Shown here piece after piece: positions 46,606 through 58,490 of a DNA stretch of 64,000 nucleotides (position 1 is the stretch's first letter; every line of letters starts with the position of its first letter). The DNA is taken from positions 42,131,680 through 42,195,679 of the forward strand of contig NC_061119.1 in NCBI RefSeq assembly GCF_002878395.1. The letters run 5' to 3'. This stretch comes from Capsicum annuum. Its lineage: Eukaryota; Streptophyta; Magnoliopsida; Solanales; Solanaceae. The position numbers were made by a program, and so were the translations under genes. The notes beneath the pieces are model-generated. The model was not told the DNA's origin. It saw only the letters and a list, made by a program, of their open reading frames with translations, and ran no database searches.

Positions 46606-47930
46606 GTTCTCCAATATGTTTTTGGAGAAGTATATGTCATGCAGTCTTAGGGATCAACTGAGAGATTAGTTCTCTAGATTAGAGTAGGGTTCTATGGTGG
46701 TCGTTGAGTATGAGGCTCATTTCCATAAGTTGGCCAGACATGCAACTTCTATCTTAGATACTTAATATAAGAGAGTTTGCTGCTTTGTGAGAGGATTAAG
46801 GTTGAGTTTACTACTTTGTGAGAGGATTGAGACTTCCTATTCATATGGTTACCTAGAGTTTAGTTGATGCAGGTAGGACTTTTTCTAAAAATTTTGATCA
46901 TTCTAGACTGATGGAGGGCATGCATCATAAAGGTCGTGATAAAAGGTCCAAGTATCAGGATAGATTTAGTGGGAGTCGCAGTAGTTCCTGATTTAGAGGT
47001 GGTACTTCTTTTGTAGGGCATTATCTGTATCCATCTTCTCAGCCTCAAAGTCAAACTAGTCGACCGGTTCAAGAAGCTCTTTAGACCACTGAAGGAGATT
47101 ATTTTGGTACTATTGGTCACCCTAGTAAGAGCGGTTATTAGTCTTTAAGATTATTATCTATAGGTTGTGCTATGAGTGGTGGTTATTCCAGTTTATTCAT
47201 ATCTATGAGTTATGGTTCTGCTCGTGATTCTTGTTTTACTTATGGGCTTCATAGATATTTCTTGAGAGTTTACCCTAGTCACGGGGTGATGATTGTTTTA
47301 GCCCAGAGTGCTACTCCTATTAAGGAATTTTATCCCTTAGGTAGAGGTGGTTTGCAAGGTCATAGGGGTGGTTACTAGGGTGCTCAAGGTGGTACTGAGG
47401 CAGGCAGGATAGGAGGTCGATCAAGAGCCCAGCCAGGTGGCGGACCTGGCCAGCTGTATGCAGTACCTGCTAGACCCAAGGCTGAGACTTCAGTTGCTGT
47501 TGTGACAAGTATGATTTTGGTGTGCCGAGAGTTGGATCTTGGTTTTTTTGATCCCGGATCCATTTATTCTTATATATCTACTTATTATGCACCACGGTTG
47601 GACTTGACTAGTGATTTATTATATGTGTCATTGTGCGTATCTACTACCATGGGTGATTATTTAGTAGTGGATTGAGTATTCAGATCATGTCTTGTAATGG
47701 TTAGTGATGTTGATACTTATGTTGATTTTATTATTCTAGATATGCTAGATTTTGATACGATTCTACATATGGAATGGTTATCCCACTATCATGTGGTCAA
47801 GGACTATTTTGCCAAGACTGTTACCTTAGCCATGCCTGACGTACCCCCAGTCATGTCGTAAAGAGAGGTTAGCTGCGAGCCAGCAGGGATTATTTCTTAT
47901 GTCTTTTCTAGGAGACTTATATCAAGAGGT
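46606..47930 (+). pseudogene. gag: gag 3' part and protease of element B (broken)
   Basis: Resumes gag directly at the ACTCA duplication: QFSNMFLEKYMSCSLRDQLR, then VVVEYEAHFHKLARHATSIL. A 31-bp tandem duplication at 46773-46834 shifts the frame. The protease region is at about 47490-47830 with LDFDTILHMEWLSHYHVV and KTVTLAMPDVP, where the family has VDFDVILGMDWL. Stops are frequent. Confidence 0.75.
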
Positions 47931-49330
47931 TTCATGTCTTATCTCGCTTATATATATGATACTCATGTAGAAAGTCTATTTCTTAACTCTATTTCTATAG
48001 GGTGTGAGTTTCTTGATGTGTTTCCTGCCAACCGGCCTGGGAATCCCCTTGATTGTGAGATTGCATTTGCTATTGACCTTGATCCTATCAGCCAACCAAT
48101 TTCCATGAAACCTTACCATATGGCTCCTATTGAGCTTAAGAAGATGAATTTTCAGCTTCTGGATCTTCTTGGTAAGGGTTTCATTAGACCGAGTGTGTCC
48201 CAGTGGAGAGCCCCTATTTTGTTTGTAAAGAAAAAGGATAGTTTGATGCAAATATGTATCGACTATAGGCATCTTAATAAGGTGATAGTGAAGAACTGTT
48301 ATCCTATGCCTCACATCGATGATTTGTTCGACCAGCTTCAGGGTGCAGCCGTGTTTTCTAAGATAGATTTGAGGTCAAGTTATCATCAGTTAAGCATTAA
48401 GGCTGAGGATATCCTGAAGATAGCTTTCAGTACCTTCAGTACCCATTACAGTCATTATGAGTTTTTAGCGATTCTTTTGGGCTGACTAATGCTCCAACCG
48501 CATTTATGGATTTGATGAACCGTATGTTCAGTCCTTATCTAGACTCTTCCATTATTATGTTTATTGATGACATTCTTGTGTATTCAAGGAGTAGTGAGGA
48601 GCAGGTACAACATTTGAGGGTCATGCTCCAGACTCTAATGGATCATGTTTTTTTTCCAAGTTCTCAAAGTGTAAGTTTTGGCTTGAGTCAGTGTCATTCC
48701 TTGGACATGTGTTGTCCAAAGCGGGTATCATGGTAGACCTGACTAAGATTTTGGTGATTCGTGATTGAGCTAGACCTACGTCTTCTACTGAGGTTTAGAG
48801 TTTTATTAGTTTGGCTAGTTAATATAGGTGTTTTCTTGAGAGCTTTGCTACTATTTCTGCCCCTATGACTAGATTGACTCAAAAGGAAGTTCCTTTTCGA
48901 TGGTCCGAAAAGTGTGAGTTGAGCTTTGGAAAGCTTAAGAATTATCTTACTTCAGCTCCAGTATTAGCTCTTCCAGTTGAAGGTGAGGGATTCACCGTGT
49001 TTTGTGATGCTTCTAAAGTTGGTCTTGGTTGTGTTTTGATACAGTAGGGTTGTGTTATTGCCTATGTTTCTAGATAACTTAAGGTACATGAGCGCAACTA
49101 TCCCATTGATGATTTAGAATTGGCAGTGGTAGTTTTTGCGCTTAAGATTTGGAGGCATTATTTGTATGGCATACATTGTGAGATCTTCACTAATCATCGT
49201 AGCCTTCATCATCTTATGACACAGTGAGATCTTAATGCTCGTTAGCGTAGATGGATGGAGTTGTAGAAGGACTATGATATTTCCATCCTATATTATTTAG
49301 GTAAGGCGAATATGGTAGTTGATGTCTTAT
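47931..49330 (+). pseudogene. pol: RT / RNase H of element B (nearly readable)
   Basis: The segment 47934-48485 is open and contains [60 protein letters not shown] and [15 protein letters not shown] frameshift near 48480 interrupts it. The next frame holds the catalytic box [10 protein letters not shown] (about 48560). RNase H is at 48865-49330 (FTVFCDASKVGLGCVLIQ, then IWRHYLYG). Stops at 49048 and 49227 break it. Confidence 0.85.
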
Positions 49331-50720
49331 GTCGCAAGGCAGTGAGTATGGGTATCTTGGCTTGTATTTCTATTTCTCATAGGCCTATGGCACATCACAT
49401 TCATTCCTCAGCCAATTTGATAGTTCACCTTGATAGTTTAGATCCTGATAGGATTTTGGCTTATGCGGAGGCAAGGTCCTCCTTATTTAAGCAGATTCAT
49501 ACCCATCAATATGAGAATAGAAAATTATGTTATCTCCATGATCAGGCGATAAGTGGTGAGTCTAGGAGGCACACTATTAATTCCGAGGGTATATTGAGGT
49601 TTCAGGGTCATATTTGTGTTCCCCAACTAGATGACTTGATTTAACCAATTCTACATGAGGCTCACAGCTCTAGATATTCCATTCATCCCGATACAGCTAA
49701 GATGTATAGAGATTTAAGGCAATATTATTGATGGGGTGAGATGAATAGAGATATGGCAGACTTTGTGGATCATTGCCTATATTGTTCGCAAGTTAAGTTT
49801 GTACATCATCATCCAATTAGATTGACTCAGAGGTTACCCATTCCGGAGTAGAAATGGGATACTATAGACTTTATTAGTGGCTTACATAGTACTCCATGTG
49901 GTTCTGATAGTATTTGGGTTATTGTGAATCGTTTGACCAAGTCGACATATTTCATTCCTGTTCATATGACCTTTAGTACTAAGAGGTTAGCCTGGATTTA
50001 TGTTTGAGAGATTTTCATTTGCATGGGGTGCCTGTTTTTATTATATCATATCATGGTTTTATATTTACTTAGAGATTTTGGAGAGCATTTCAGGAGGAGT
50101 TGGGTACTCGAGTGGATTAAAGTATGGCTTTTCATCTGCAGATAGTTGGTTAATTCGAGTGGACTATTCAGGTGTTTGAGGATATTCTCTGAGCCTATGT
50201 TATGGATTTTAAAGGAAAGTGGGATCAGCACTTGGCATTTGCAGAGTTAGCTTATAACAACAGCTACCATTCATAAATTGAAATGGTGCGTTATGAGGCT
50301 TTGTATGGTAGGAGGTTTCATTCTCTGATAAGTTGTTTTGAGACTTCTGAGGTAAGACCTTGCAGTACAGATTTTCTTTAGGACTCATTGAATAGAGTTA
50401 GGGTAATTTAGGATAGGTTGAGAGTAGCTCGGAGTAGGCAGAAGGGCTATGTAGATTGTAGACTCCGTGCCTTAAGATTCGGAGTTGGTGACTGTATTTT
50501 TCTTTATATTTTTCCTATGAGGGGTACGATGAGATTCAGAAAGAAGGGTAATCTCACCCTTTATTACATTGGCCCTTTTAAGATTCTCTGTACAGTTGAT
50601 GAGATGGCATATGAGCTAGCCTTACCTCTAAATTTTGCAGTTATTCATCTAGTTTTTCATGTCTCTATGCTGCAGATGTATATTTCTGATCCATCTTATG
50701 TGCTTAGGTGGGATTCAGTT
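49331..50720 (+). pseudogene. Integrase of element B (broken)
   Basis: 49312-49644 covers the RNase H/integrase linker (FQGHICVPQLDDLI). The H2C2 finger (about 49665-49800, HEAHSS...CLYCSQ-like), DFISGLHSTP and VNRLTKSTYFIPVHM follow with stops. The GPY/F module at 50418-50723 (MRFRKKGNLTLYYIGPFKIL, VSMLQMYISDPSYVLRWDSV) is open. Confidence 0.8.
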
Positions 50721-50960
50721 TAGTCAGATGAGTAGTTGGCCTTTGTAGAGGAGCCCGTACATATATTTGCTAGTGACAGAAGATAGCTGCGTACTAGGGA
50801 GATACTTATAGTTAAAGTTCAATAGAGACACCGCCTAGAAGAGGAGGCTACTTGGGATATCAAGAGAGATATACGGCCCCAGAATCCTTATTTATTAGAG
50901 ACTTCAGGTATTTTCTTCGTCGTTAACTTTCAAGGATGAAAGTTCCTTAGTAGTGGCTAT
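50721..50960 (+). pseudogene. Chromodomain-like tail and pre-LTR region of element B
   Basis: Readable EEPVHIFASDRR, LRTREILIVKVQ and EEEATWDIKRDIRPQNPYL match the plant chromovirus chromodomain with stops. The bases before the LTR (TAGTAGTGGCTAT) look like a mutated polypurine tract (family form AAGTGGGGGAGAAT). Confidence 0.65.
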
Positions 50961-53900
50961 TGTAATGACCCTTCAGGTCATTTTTTGTGTTCCTGCTTAT
51001 TCCTACTAATAGATCTTTCCCATAGAGGCCCCCAAGTCATTTATGACTAGCTGGAACAAATAGTTCGATTACCTGGTGGCTCATTTGTTTTTTAGAACCA
51101 TTTTCTCATTTAGAAGTCGTCATTGATTACAAATAGACACCAAGCAAAAACTTTAGTAAAACGATGTTAAATGCAAATTTTAACTTCACCAGCAGCTTTG
51201 AATTATCGAGTTTAGGTTAGGTAGACCTTTGGTTTGGGTTATACCGCACCCAAACTCATTTTGACCTATTAGTCAGAAGGATAAGAAATTAAAAATTCAA
51301 GTGTGGGGCCACATTTGGTCAAAATTACCTTGGATGGAAAATTCAAGTTTGCCAATGAGCTTGAAATGTCGAAATTAGTATGGTTACATATTTTATTTAC
51401 TCATATTAGATTCTGAGTGCATCCGAAAGCATTGGCCGAAACTTGGAATCAAATTCCAAGTTTCATCTGTTGAATGTAGCAAAGAGAGATACAGCGATTG
51501 CTGTGGGTGAGTGCAATCACATGAGCCGCGATCGCAGCCTAGCACATGTGTGCAATCGCATTTCCCTAGGCTTGGGCAGGGCCTATTTAAATGTTGTATT
51601 AATCGAGAAATGGTCAATTGTGCCTCTTTCTTGAGCTCTAAACTAATAGAGTTTAAAATCATTAAAGTGAGTCTTGTGGGTTGATTAGGATCTTGTGTAG
51701 CTTATGTAATTGTGTTTTACTACAAATCTAAGGTATGATTCCTCCCATTTTGGTCTTGATTTCTTGACTTTTTAGACCTAAAACCCCTAATGGCTTGAGG
51801 CTTAATTTTAGCCCCAAAGATGATTGTTTTGCACAAATTTCTTGAGAGCTTTAACACCCTAATAGTATTTGAACATGGGTTGGTCTCGAAAATTCATATT
51901 CCAAATATGGACCCACTTGAAGATTTTTAGTGTCATTTTGAACCCAAAGCACAATGGTGTAATATAGGTGTTGTTATTCTTGTAATAATGCATAGATTAT
52001 GTTGTTGATAGCTTGGCTCATGGAAGAAGCTTCGAGGAAAAGAAAAGCAAAGTATGTTGGCTCATGAGCTATACTTGGACTCAAGGTAGGTCAGGATTAC
52101 TTGTAGTTGGATTGAGTTTTATTATAATATAATTGTGATGTCCTGATAAGATTGGGAGGGATTTTAGATGTTGAAATGGTAGATAGTAATGCTTTGGACT
52201 AGTTGTATCACTTAGTCTATTGGACTTGTAAAGTGTGATGCTTGACCTATAGCCTAGAACCTTGGATAGTTGGATTTGTAATCTCATGAATAGCATAATA
52301 TTACTCTAGTTATTTTAGTAGATAAAAGTGACCTTGTTCACTTATCTTAAAGGTATGACCTAGATATGTTTAGTTGTGGAATGACTTTAGGTGCTTGTGG
52401 CAACTTAGGTAAAATCTATGAAGGAGAATTTGTCCCATAGAACTAGTGTGATTTGGTAAGCCCTTAAGGCATGATCTAGATAACTTAGCCTAATTCCGAG
52501 AAAAAGTTAGACTCGTAGAAGAGAACTTTGGGGATTATTAGAAGCGAAACTTGACCCGCCTTAAGGTTGAATATGTACCTTCTTAGTGACCTAGGTAGAT
52601 GCTGAATGCCTAGATTATGCTTTTGGTGATAATTTCTATACTTGGTAAGCGATTTATATATGTTATTGATGTTGGCATGATGTGTATACTTGATTAATTA
52701 TCTTGTGTCATGATATGGATAGAATTGGAGAGTCTTATAGATTGAATCTATGATTATGCTATCACTTAACTTATTGGCTAGTTTACCATGTAAGCCTTGA
52801 ATGATATCACAACTCTTATTATGATTCAAGCTAAATGACTAAGTTAATGGTTGTGTAAGAAAATCTCTTGTTCTATTAATGTGAGCCATGTGGGTAAAAG
52901 AAGTATTCTAGAAGACATACCCATGACTTGTAATTGACTTGTTAATAATCATGATGAAATTTGGAAATGTGGTGATTGGTCATATTATTTAGATATACAT
53001 ACTCATGCATCTACTCATATAATGTGATGATGATTAATGGTAAAATACCTTGATATGTATTTCCTTACCTTTCTTTCTCTCTATTGTTATGGGCTTGTAC
53101 TTGTTATTGATTTGATTACATATGTATGTATTTATTATTGTCTTGGTGGTTATTGATGATATGATGTTCCCGGTGAATTCGGAGGATATATTGATGACGT
53201 GATTATGCCAAGTAAAATTGGAATAGATATTGATATTATGATGTTGCCCAGTGAATCCAGAGGATATATTGATAATATAATTATGCTCGATAAATTCAAA
53301 AGAGGTATTGATGTTATGATGATACCCGATAAATTCAGAATATATATTGATGATGTGATTATGTACGGTAACTCCGAAAGAGGTATTGTTGTTCTGATGA
53401 TGCTCGGTAAATCTAGAGGATATATTGATAATGTGATTATGCTCGGTAAATTCGAAGGAGGTATTGATATTATAATGATCCCTAGTGAATGCGGAGGATA
53501 TATTGACATTACGGTGATGTTACATATGGTAAGTATATATGAATATGTCGGTATGTGTGTGGTTTTGTCACTATATGGTTAATTCCTTGTGTGCACTTAG
53601 GATATGATGTTTTCCTTGAAAAATTGTCTATAATTTTCTACCATTAATCACTAGTTAAGTGGCGTGGCTCTTGTTAATACTAGATAGTGAATAGAAGCAG
53701 ATTATGTCGATTATTGAGTTAACTTGAATTGGTAAGTGTAATAATGTGTAGAATTAAGGATTTACCTAGGTAATATATTGACTTGAATAAACGAATATGT
53801 TATGAAATTTTGCCTAGTCAAATGGGTTATATTGACAATTAGTTGTCTATATAAAGTGGTTACGTTACTTGATGGCTAAAAGCCTAGAATACTAGTTAGT

Positions 53901-55379
53901 GGACCTTGTTTAGATAAAATATGGTACTAGTTGTTATGGTTGTTAAATGACTAATAATGGTAATAGACTTAGCATTGCGGGTGGTTAGTGATATTGATGC
54001 CTAGCGTGTAATGTCCTTGGTTGCTTAAATGAAGACTTAGATAATTATGGTGCTAGCTAGAAAATGGCATAATTATAGATAGATAAGTGGGTTGGTGTTA
54101 TGTAGCTTCTCACTATGTTGATGACTTATGTACTTGTGATAACTAGGAATGAATTGTTAATTGATGATTACAGTTTAGTTGTGTATTGACTAAATGTGGA
54201 TGTTGGCTACTTAGTAGATAACATAATGGCTAGTTCGTAAAGTAGGAATATATGAGGAATTGGTTAGGCTAATGTTTGGAGACTCTATGATGACTAGCAA
54301 TTTAGTGGCTTAATAATAAATAGCGGTTAAAGTAATATAGACTAGATCGAGTATATTAATGAGTTAAATGTCTAAATGAATATATAACTATGGTTATGAT
54401 TGTATTGGTTTTGTTGTGTCGATTTGCGATAAATGATGATGATGATGGGACTTGGTAAATGGTCATTCGTGAAAATATAGAAATCGTGGTAAATGTGAGT
54501 TAGTTTTGTTTATACATACTCTTGATGCATTGATGAATTGATCTATTGGTGCACTCTACGGTGGTATGAGACGCCGTGATGAGTTCTTTACTTTGTATTC
54601 TTTTGGGTGTACTTCCCGATGGTATGAGATGTTGTGGTAAGTTCTCTTACTTTATGCTTTAATGATTGTATGCACGTTAAACTTGGTATTCATGCAATTG
54701 TAGTTGTATGTATGTTATTTTACATTTTCAAAGTGGTTATTCATTGTGTATGATGGTTGTGGTACGTTTTGATATGAGATGTCATATTATAATTCCAGTT
54801 GTGTATTATTTTGTACATTCATGATGGAGACGATTCAGGTTTGATTCTGTATCTTGACTTATATCTTGACTTATGGTTATTGTCTTACTTTATGTCATAA
54901 TTTAGCTCAGTCAGCCGATGATGCCTACTGAGTACCCATTGCTTTGGTACTTATACTACAATTCTATACCTTTTTGGTGCAGACCTGAGTACCAGTTGTT
55001 GCCGCTGAGTTAAGATCTTGCTATATTGATCTTCGGGAGATAGGGTGAGCTCTTAGAGTTCGAGTTGTCCTTTTTTCCCTTCTATCTTTACTTTGTTTGT
55101 ATTTGAGACAGATGTATAAAACTATTTAGACTTGAAATTGTAATTCCTATTGTCGAACTTAGATGCTCTTGTACTAATATTACCATGTCATGGGAATTGG
55201 TATACGTAGTTTTTTGTCTATTTTAGAACATTGTTGTTGTTGTTGAGATCATCTATTATCACCCTTGTTAGGCATTTCTACCAGGGTAACCCATTGCCTT
55301 AACTCCAGGTTACGTTGTCGGCTTACCTACTAGTGGGTTTTAGTAGGTGTCATCATGATTAGTGAATCAGATTGTGACA
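50961..55379 (+). repeat. 3' LTR of element B
   Basis: 4419 bp, matching the 5' LTR (4418 bp) with scattered differences, ending ATTGTGACA before TCTTT. Contains the minisatellite at 53150-53515. Confidence 0.9.
53150..53515. repeat. LTR minisatellite, 39-bp monomer in 78-bp dimers (3' LTR copy)
   Basis: Same array as at 33532-33890, about nine monomers with independent substitutions. Gives open but meaningless frames on both strands (53199-53582 plus, 53150-53509 minus). Confidence 0.9.
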
Positions 55380-56649
55380 TCTTTATAAGTTATGTCTTAT
55401 TGAAAACGATATCAAACAATCATCGATGATATATTTGATATAATATAGTGCTCAGTATTATAAATAATATCGAGGATCTTGAATAAAAATCTTTCAAAAA
55501 ATATGAACAGATAAATCATTGGCCAAATAAAAGTATGCAATTCAAGTATTTTGGTTTACTTAAAAAGTGAATATTTGAACTCAATCCAAAGACCAAAGGT
55601 ATAATGTCCGTGGGGTACAAATGATTTACTATACGAAAAGTAAAATTTGTAAGATATAAAGTATGACTTGTGCTTTGGGGCATAAAGGTTTCACAAAGTT
55701 CCTGGTGTTATTGTAGGAGAATTGTTCTTCTCTGATGGTTGAAATGAGATTTATTTCGGTCTGACAATATTGAAAGGATTGAATATGTATAATATATTAT
55801 TGTCATGTCTAGATAGATGACAAAAGTTATATGAAAATCCTTTAAGGATTTAAAAGAGATTCCATTGAATGCCCTAATGATAATAAAATCACTTAACTTG
55901 AAAACAAATCAATTTTGATCTTATGAAAATTTTTAGTAAGTATCATATTTTAGTGTAGTTGGTGCACTTATGAATTGCGGAGCATTATTTATAAGAGTAA
56001 AGTGATGTTTTAATCGATGTGAGCACAATATGCACTGCACTCTTTTTTCCTTAGCCGAGGTTTTATCCCACAGGATTTTCCTGGTAAGGTTTTTAATGAA
56101 GCAGCTAAGAATGCATATTATTGGATATATACTCGGAGTATTTGACAAATGAAATATTTCTCTATCGATGAACATACATTGAAAAGGTATTTATCTGATC
56201 TACATGAAATTTAATCTCAAATGGACTATTTACTTATATATGGAGATACAACTGCATCATGGCATTCGATGAAGTATACAATAGTTGTCACTTCTTTAAA
56301 TCATGCTGAGATAATTGTTATTCATAAAGCAAGTCGAGAATATGTGTGGTTGAGATCCATGATACATCTCATCTGAGAAAAGTATGGTCTGCAACGTGAT
56401 AAAGTGCCTACGATTTTATATGAAGATAATGTAGCATGCATAGCGCAACTAAGGGGAGGTTTCATAAAAAGAGATAGAACGAAGCACATTTCGCCAAAAC
56501 TTTTTTACACACGTGAGTTTCAGAAAATGGTGATATCAATGTGCAATAAATTAGTTCGTGACAATATTGCTGATTTATTCACCAAGTATCTACCAACTGC
56601 AATTTTCAAGAAGATGGTGCACAAGATTAGGATGCGTAGATTCAAGTAA
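55380..56649 (+). pseudogene. pol: RT / RNase H of the copia element (broken)
   Basis: Scraps of copia RT appear from 55380 (DLESKSFKKYEQINHWPNK near 55470-55525; GIMSVGYK near 55600), with many stops. The last open part, 56404-56649, reads PTILYEDNVACIAQLRGGFI, KRDRTKHISPKLFYTREFQK and NIADLFTKYLPTAIFKKMVH, the end of copia RNase H including DRTKHIS and ADLFTK motifs. It stops at 56649, about 230 bp before the 3' LTR. Confidence 0.85.
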
Positions 56650-56871
56650 TTAAATTGAAGTTTCCATCAGGGGGAGTAAAATACGTGTTATACTCTTTTT
56701 TCCTTAACCAAGGTTTTGTCCTAATCAGATTTTCCTGGTAAGTTTTTTAATGAGGCAATCCTAAAGGCGTATTACAAGATGTGCGTACTCTTTTTTCTTT
56801 ACTGGGCTTTTTTTCATTGGATTTTTCTAGTAAAGTTTTAACAAGACACATTATCTATTAATGGACATCCA

Positions 56872-56879
56872 AGGGGGGG
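56872..56879 (+). other. Polypurine tract of the copia element
   Basis: CCAAGGGGGGG runs directly into the LTR start TGTTATATTATATGG. Confidence 0.8.
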
Positions 56880-57191
56880 TGTTATATTATATGGATGTCA
56901 TGTAACATCTATATGTGTGAAATCATTTATTAGAGATAATAGTTAGTAGTCAAGTTGGACTAGGAAACCAAAGTTACTTGTTCAATTTAGATTTGAATAC
57001 CTAAACAGTTGGCCAAATTGTCCACTTGTCAACTTAATGTCAAGCTTAGCAAGCTTAAGGACTAAGTTTGGTGGTCTATAAATAGCCACCATTTATACAT
57101 TTTTATTGATATATCAAAGTAGCAAAACAAAAGTATTATTAAAATTCCATAAAGTTCTCTCCTTTCTTTAAATTGTGCTAATTTCATAACA
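56880..57191 (+). repeat. 3' LTR of the copia element
   Basis: Matches 26467-26795 with the same TATA-like GGTCTATAAATAGCCAC. The end is set at ...CATAACA, giving a near-duplication AAAGT. Confidence 0.8.
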
Positions 57192-57776
57192 AAAGTATTG
57201 ATTTATACTTGCATTTGAGTGATTTTCTAAAACCGGTTACTTTGCGCGAATCCATTGGATTAAAAGTAATAAATCTATGTAAAAGGTTGTTAGGTCATAA
57301 CTCATAAGTCATAACCCATGACCCAGGTACTCTGGTAGTTCTTGTGTAATATTATGGACTTTTGGATCATTGGCTAACTAAAGATCTAAGGCCTTTTACT
57401 TGGGCCTTGGGCCATTCTTTGGTCACTAGTCCATAATGAGGTGAGGGTCAATTAGAGAAATAATTTAGGTATAAATAACATAAATATCAACTAATTACAT
57501 TCTCTTTCACTTTTTAAATTACTTTACTCTCTCCCTATTAATATACATAACATAGCCGACATATACATAACACTCTGTGTATATATATTGGGATTTTTGT
57601 AATATATTTAGAAAGTTAAAATTTTTTGTAATAGTGAAAACATAAGTTGTGTATTTGTGTAATTTTTAGATAACTTAGCCCATACTGGCTGGGCCTTATA
57701 AGCGAGAGTGGCTGACAAACAAGAATTTTTTTCTCCTAACTTAACAGAATATTATAGACTATATCATTCAGGGACT
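57192..57776. other. Intergenic AT-rich spacer; nothing recognised
   Basis: Contains short direct repeats (CATAACTCATAAGTCATAACCCATG) split across 57296-57322 and TA-rich runs. No coding frame or repeat family identified. Confidence 0.5.
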
Positions 57777-58093
57777 AAGTGGTCGTTTGGTAGAGTGTAC
57801 ATGTACTGAATAAGATGTATTAGTAATGCTGAGATTTATTATGTTGGAATTATTTCCTATATTCTTTGGGTGGCGTATAAGGTCAGTTCTGTCTTTACCC
57901 ATATTTATTCGTGTGTTAATAACCCATGTATTGCTAATATCATAGTTTGTTATGTATTAGTTATACACCTTAATACTTAATAGGATCTATAATTAATACA
58001 TGTATTAATTACACGTAGGCTAAAAATCCTTCCAAACTACTATAATTAATACATGTATTAGTTTTCCTAATGCATCCTACCAAACGACCCCTT
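57777..58093. mobile_element. hAT-like MITE
   Basis: Terminal inverted repeats AAGTGGTCGTTTGGTAG and, reversed from the right end, AAGGGGTCGTTTGGTAG enclose ~317 bp. The interior has repeated ATAATTAATACATGTATTA palindromic blocks. No transposase. Class inferred from TIR sequence and AT-rich interior; target duplication not clear. Confidence 0.75.
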
Positions 58094-58142
58094 ATTGCAA
58101 GCCAACAATTTGTTTTCCCAACTTGAGGACTGTACGAATTAG

Positions 58143-58385
58143 TACTTCCTCCATTTCAATTTAAGTGTCTTAGTTTGATTAGACTCGTATTTTAAGAAAT
58201 AATGGAAACTTTTGAATTGCATGGTCTAAAATTAAAGATGTGTATAGTCCTTCAAGTCTTGTGGTCTTAGATTCAGCATGTAGAGTGTTAGGAATTGGAA
58301 AACTTATCAAATATAGAAAGAGACACTCTTCATGGAACATGCCAAAAATAGTAGTAACACACTTTTAAATTAGTATGGAGGGAGA
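58143..58385. mobile_element. Stowaway-type MITE downstream of NPF
   Basis: Starts TACTTCCTCCATTTCAATTT and ends with the inverted form AGTATGGAGGGAG; ~243 bp. Typical Tc1/mariner Stowaway CTCCCTCCGT termini. It ends about 100 bp past the NPF stop codon, so it may lie in or near the 3' UTR. Confidence 0.8.
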
Positions 58386-58471
58386 CTATATGTACTAGGA
58401 AGAGAAACATATCAAATATGATTACAGAGTAAATTTGCTTTCTCAGCTTGATGACAATACTAATTCAATAA

Positions 58472-58477
58472 TTTATT
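58472..58477 (-). terminator. Poly(A) signal of the NPF gene
   Basis: AATAAA on the minus strand 14 nt past the stop codon; the first canonical signal downstream. A later signal may be used. Confidence 0.5.
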
Positions 58478-58490
58478 AGAGATTAATCTA

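Larger units (their letters stand above)
31345..55379 (+). mobile_element. Element B: Ty3/gypsy chromovirus-like with 4.4-kb LTRs, nested in copia, split by element C
   Basis: Two direct LTRs of nearly equal length (31345-35762 and 50961-55379), both starting TGTAATGACCCTTCAGGTCA and ending GTGACA, enclose plus-strand gag-pol. TCTTT occurs before the first LTR (31340-31344) and after the second (55380-55384). The gag gene is interrupted by element C at 36658. Integrase is followed by a chromodomain-like tail. The region after the 5' LTR lacks a PBS and instead repeats copia flank sequence. LTRs look roughly 85% identical by eye, implying an old insertion. All ORFs are broken. Confidence 0.85.
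26467..57191 (+). mobile_element. Ty1/copia element (Ale/Retrofit-like), massively interrupted
   Basis: Matching LTRs at 26467-26795 and 56880-57191 share TGTTATAT(A/T)ATATGGATGTC, GTCAAGCTTAGCAAGCTTAA and GGTCTATAAATAGCCAC. A PBS-like motif follows the first and a purine tract precedes the second. Copia integrase-end, RT and RNase H scraps lie at 30800-31339 and 55380-56649. Possible duplications are AAAAT (26462-26466) and AAAGT (57192-57196), one mismatch. After removing the MULE (27971-29481) and gypsy B (31345-55379) it would be about 5.2 kb, typical for a copia element. Lineage is suggested by RNase H motif similarity. No complete ORF remains. Confidence 0.8.

Noticed and set aside
47976..48314. 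112-codon minus-strand ORF
   Set aside because: Antisense to well-conserved RT of element B.
53150..53582. 119- and 127-codon ORFs on opposite strands, plus the counterpart at 33532-33801
   Set aside because: Generated by the 39/78-bp LTR minisatellite; no start context, no domain, broken in the other LTR.
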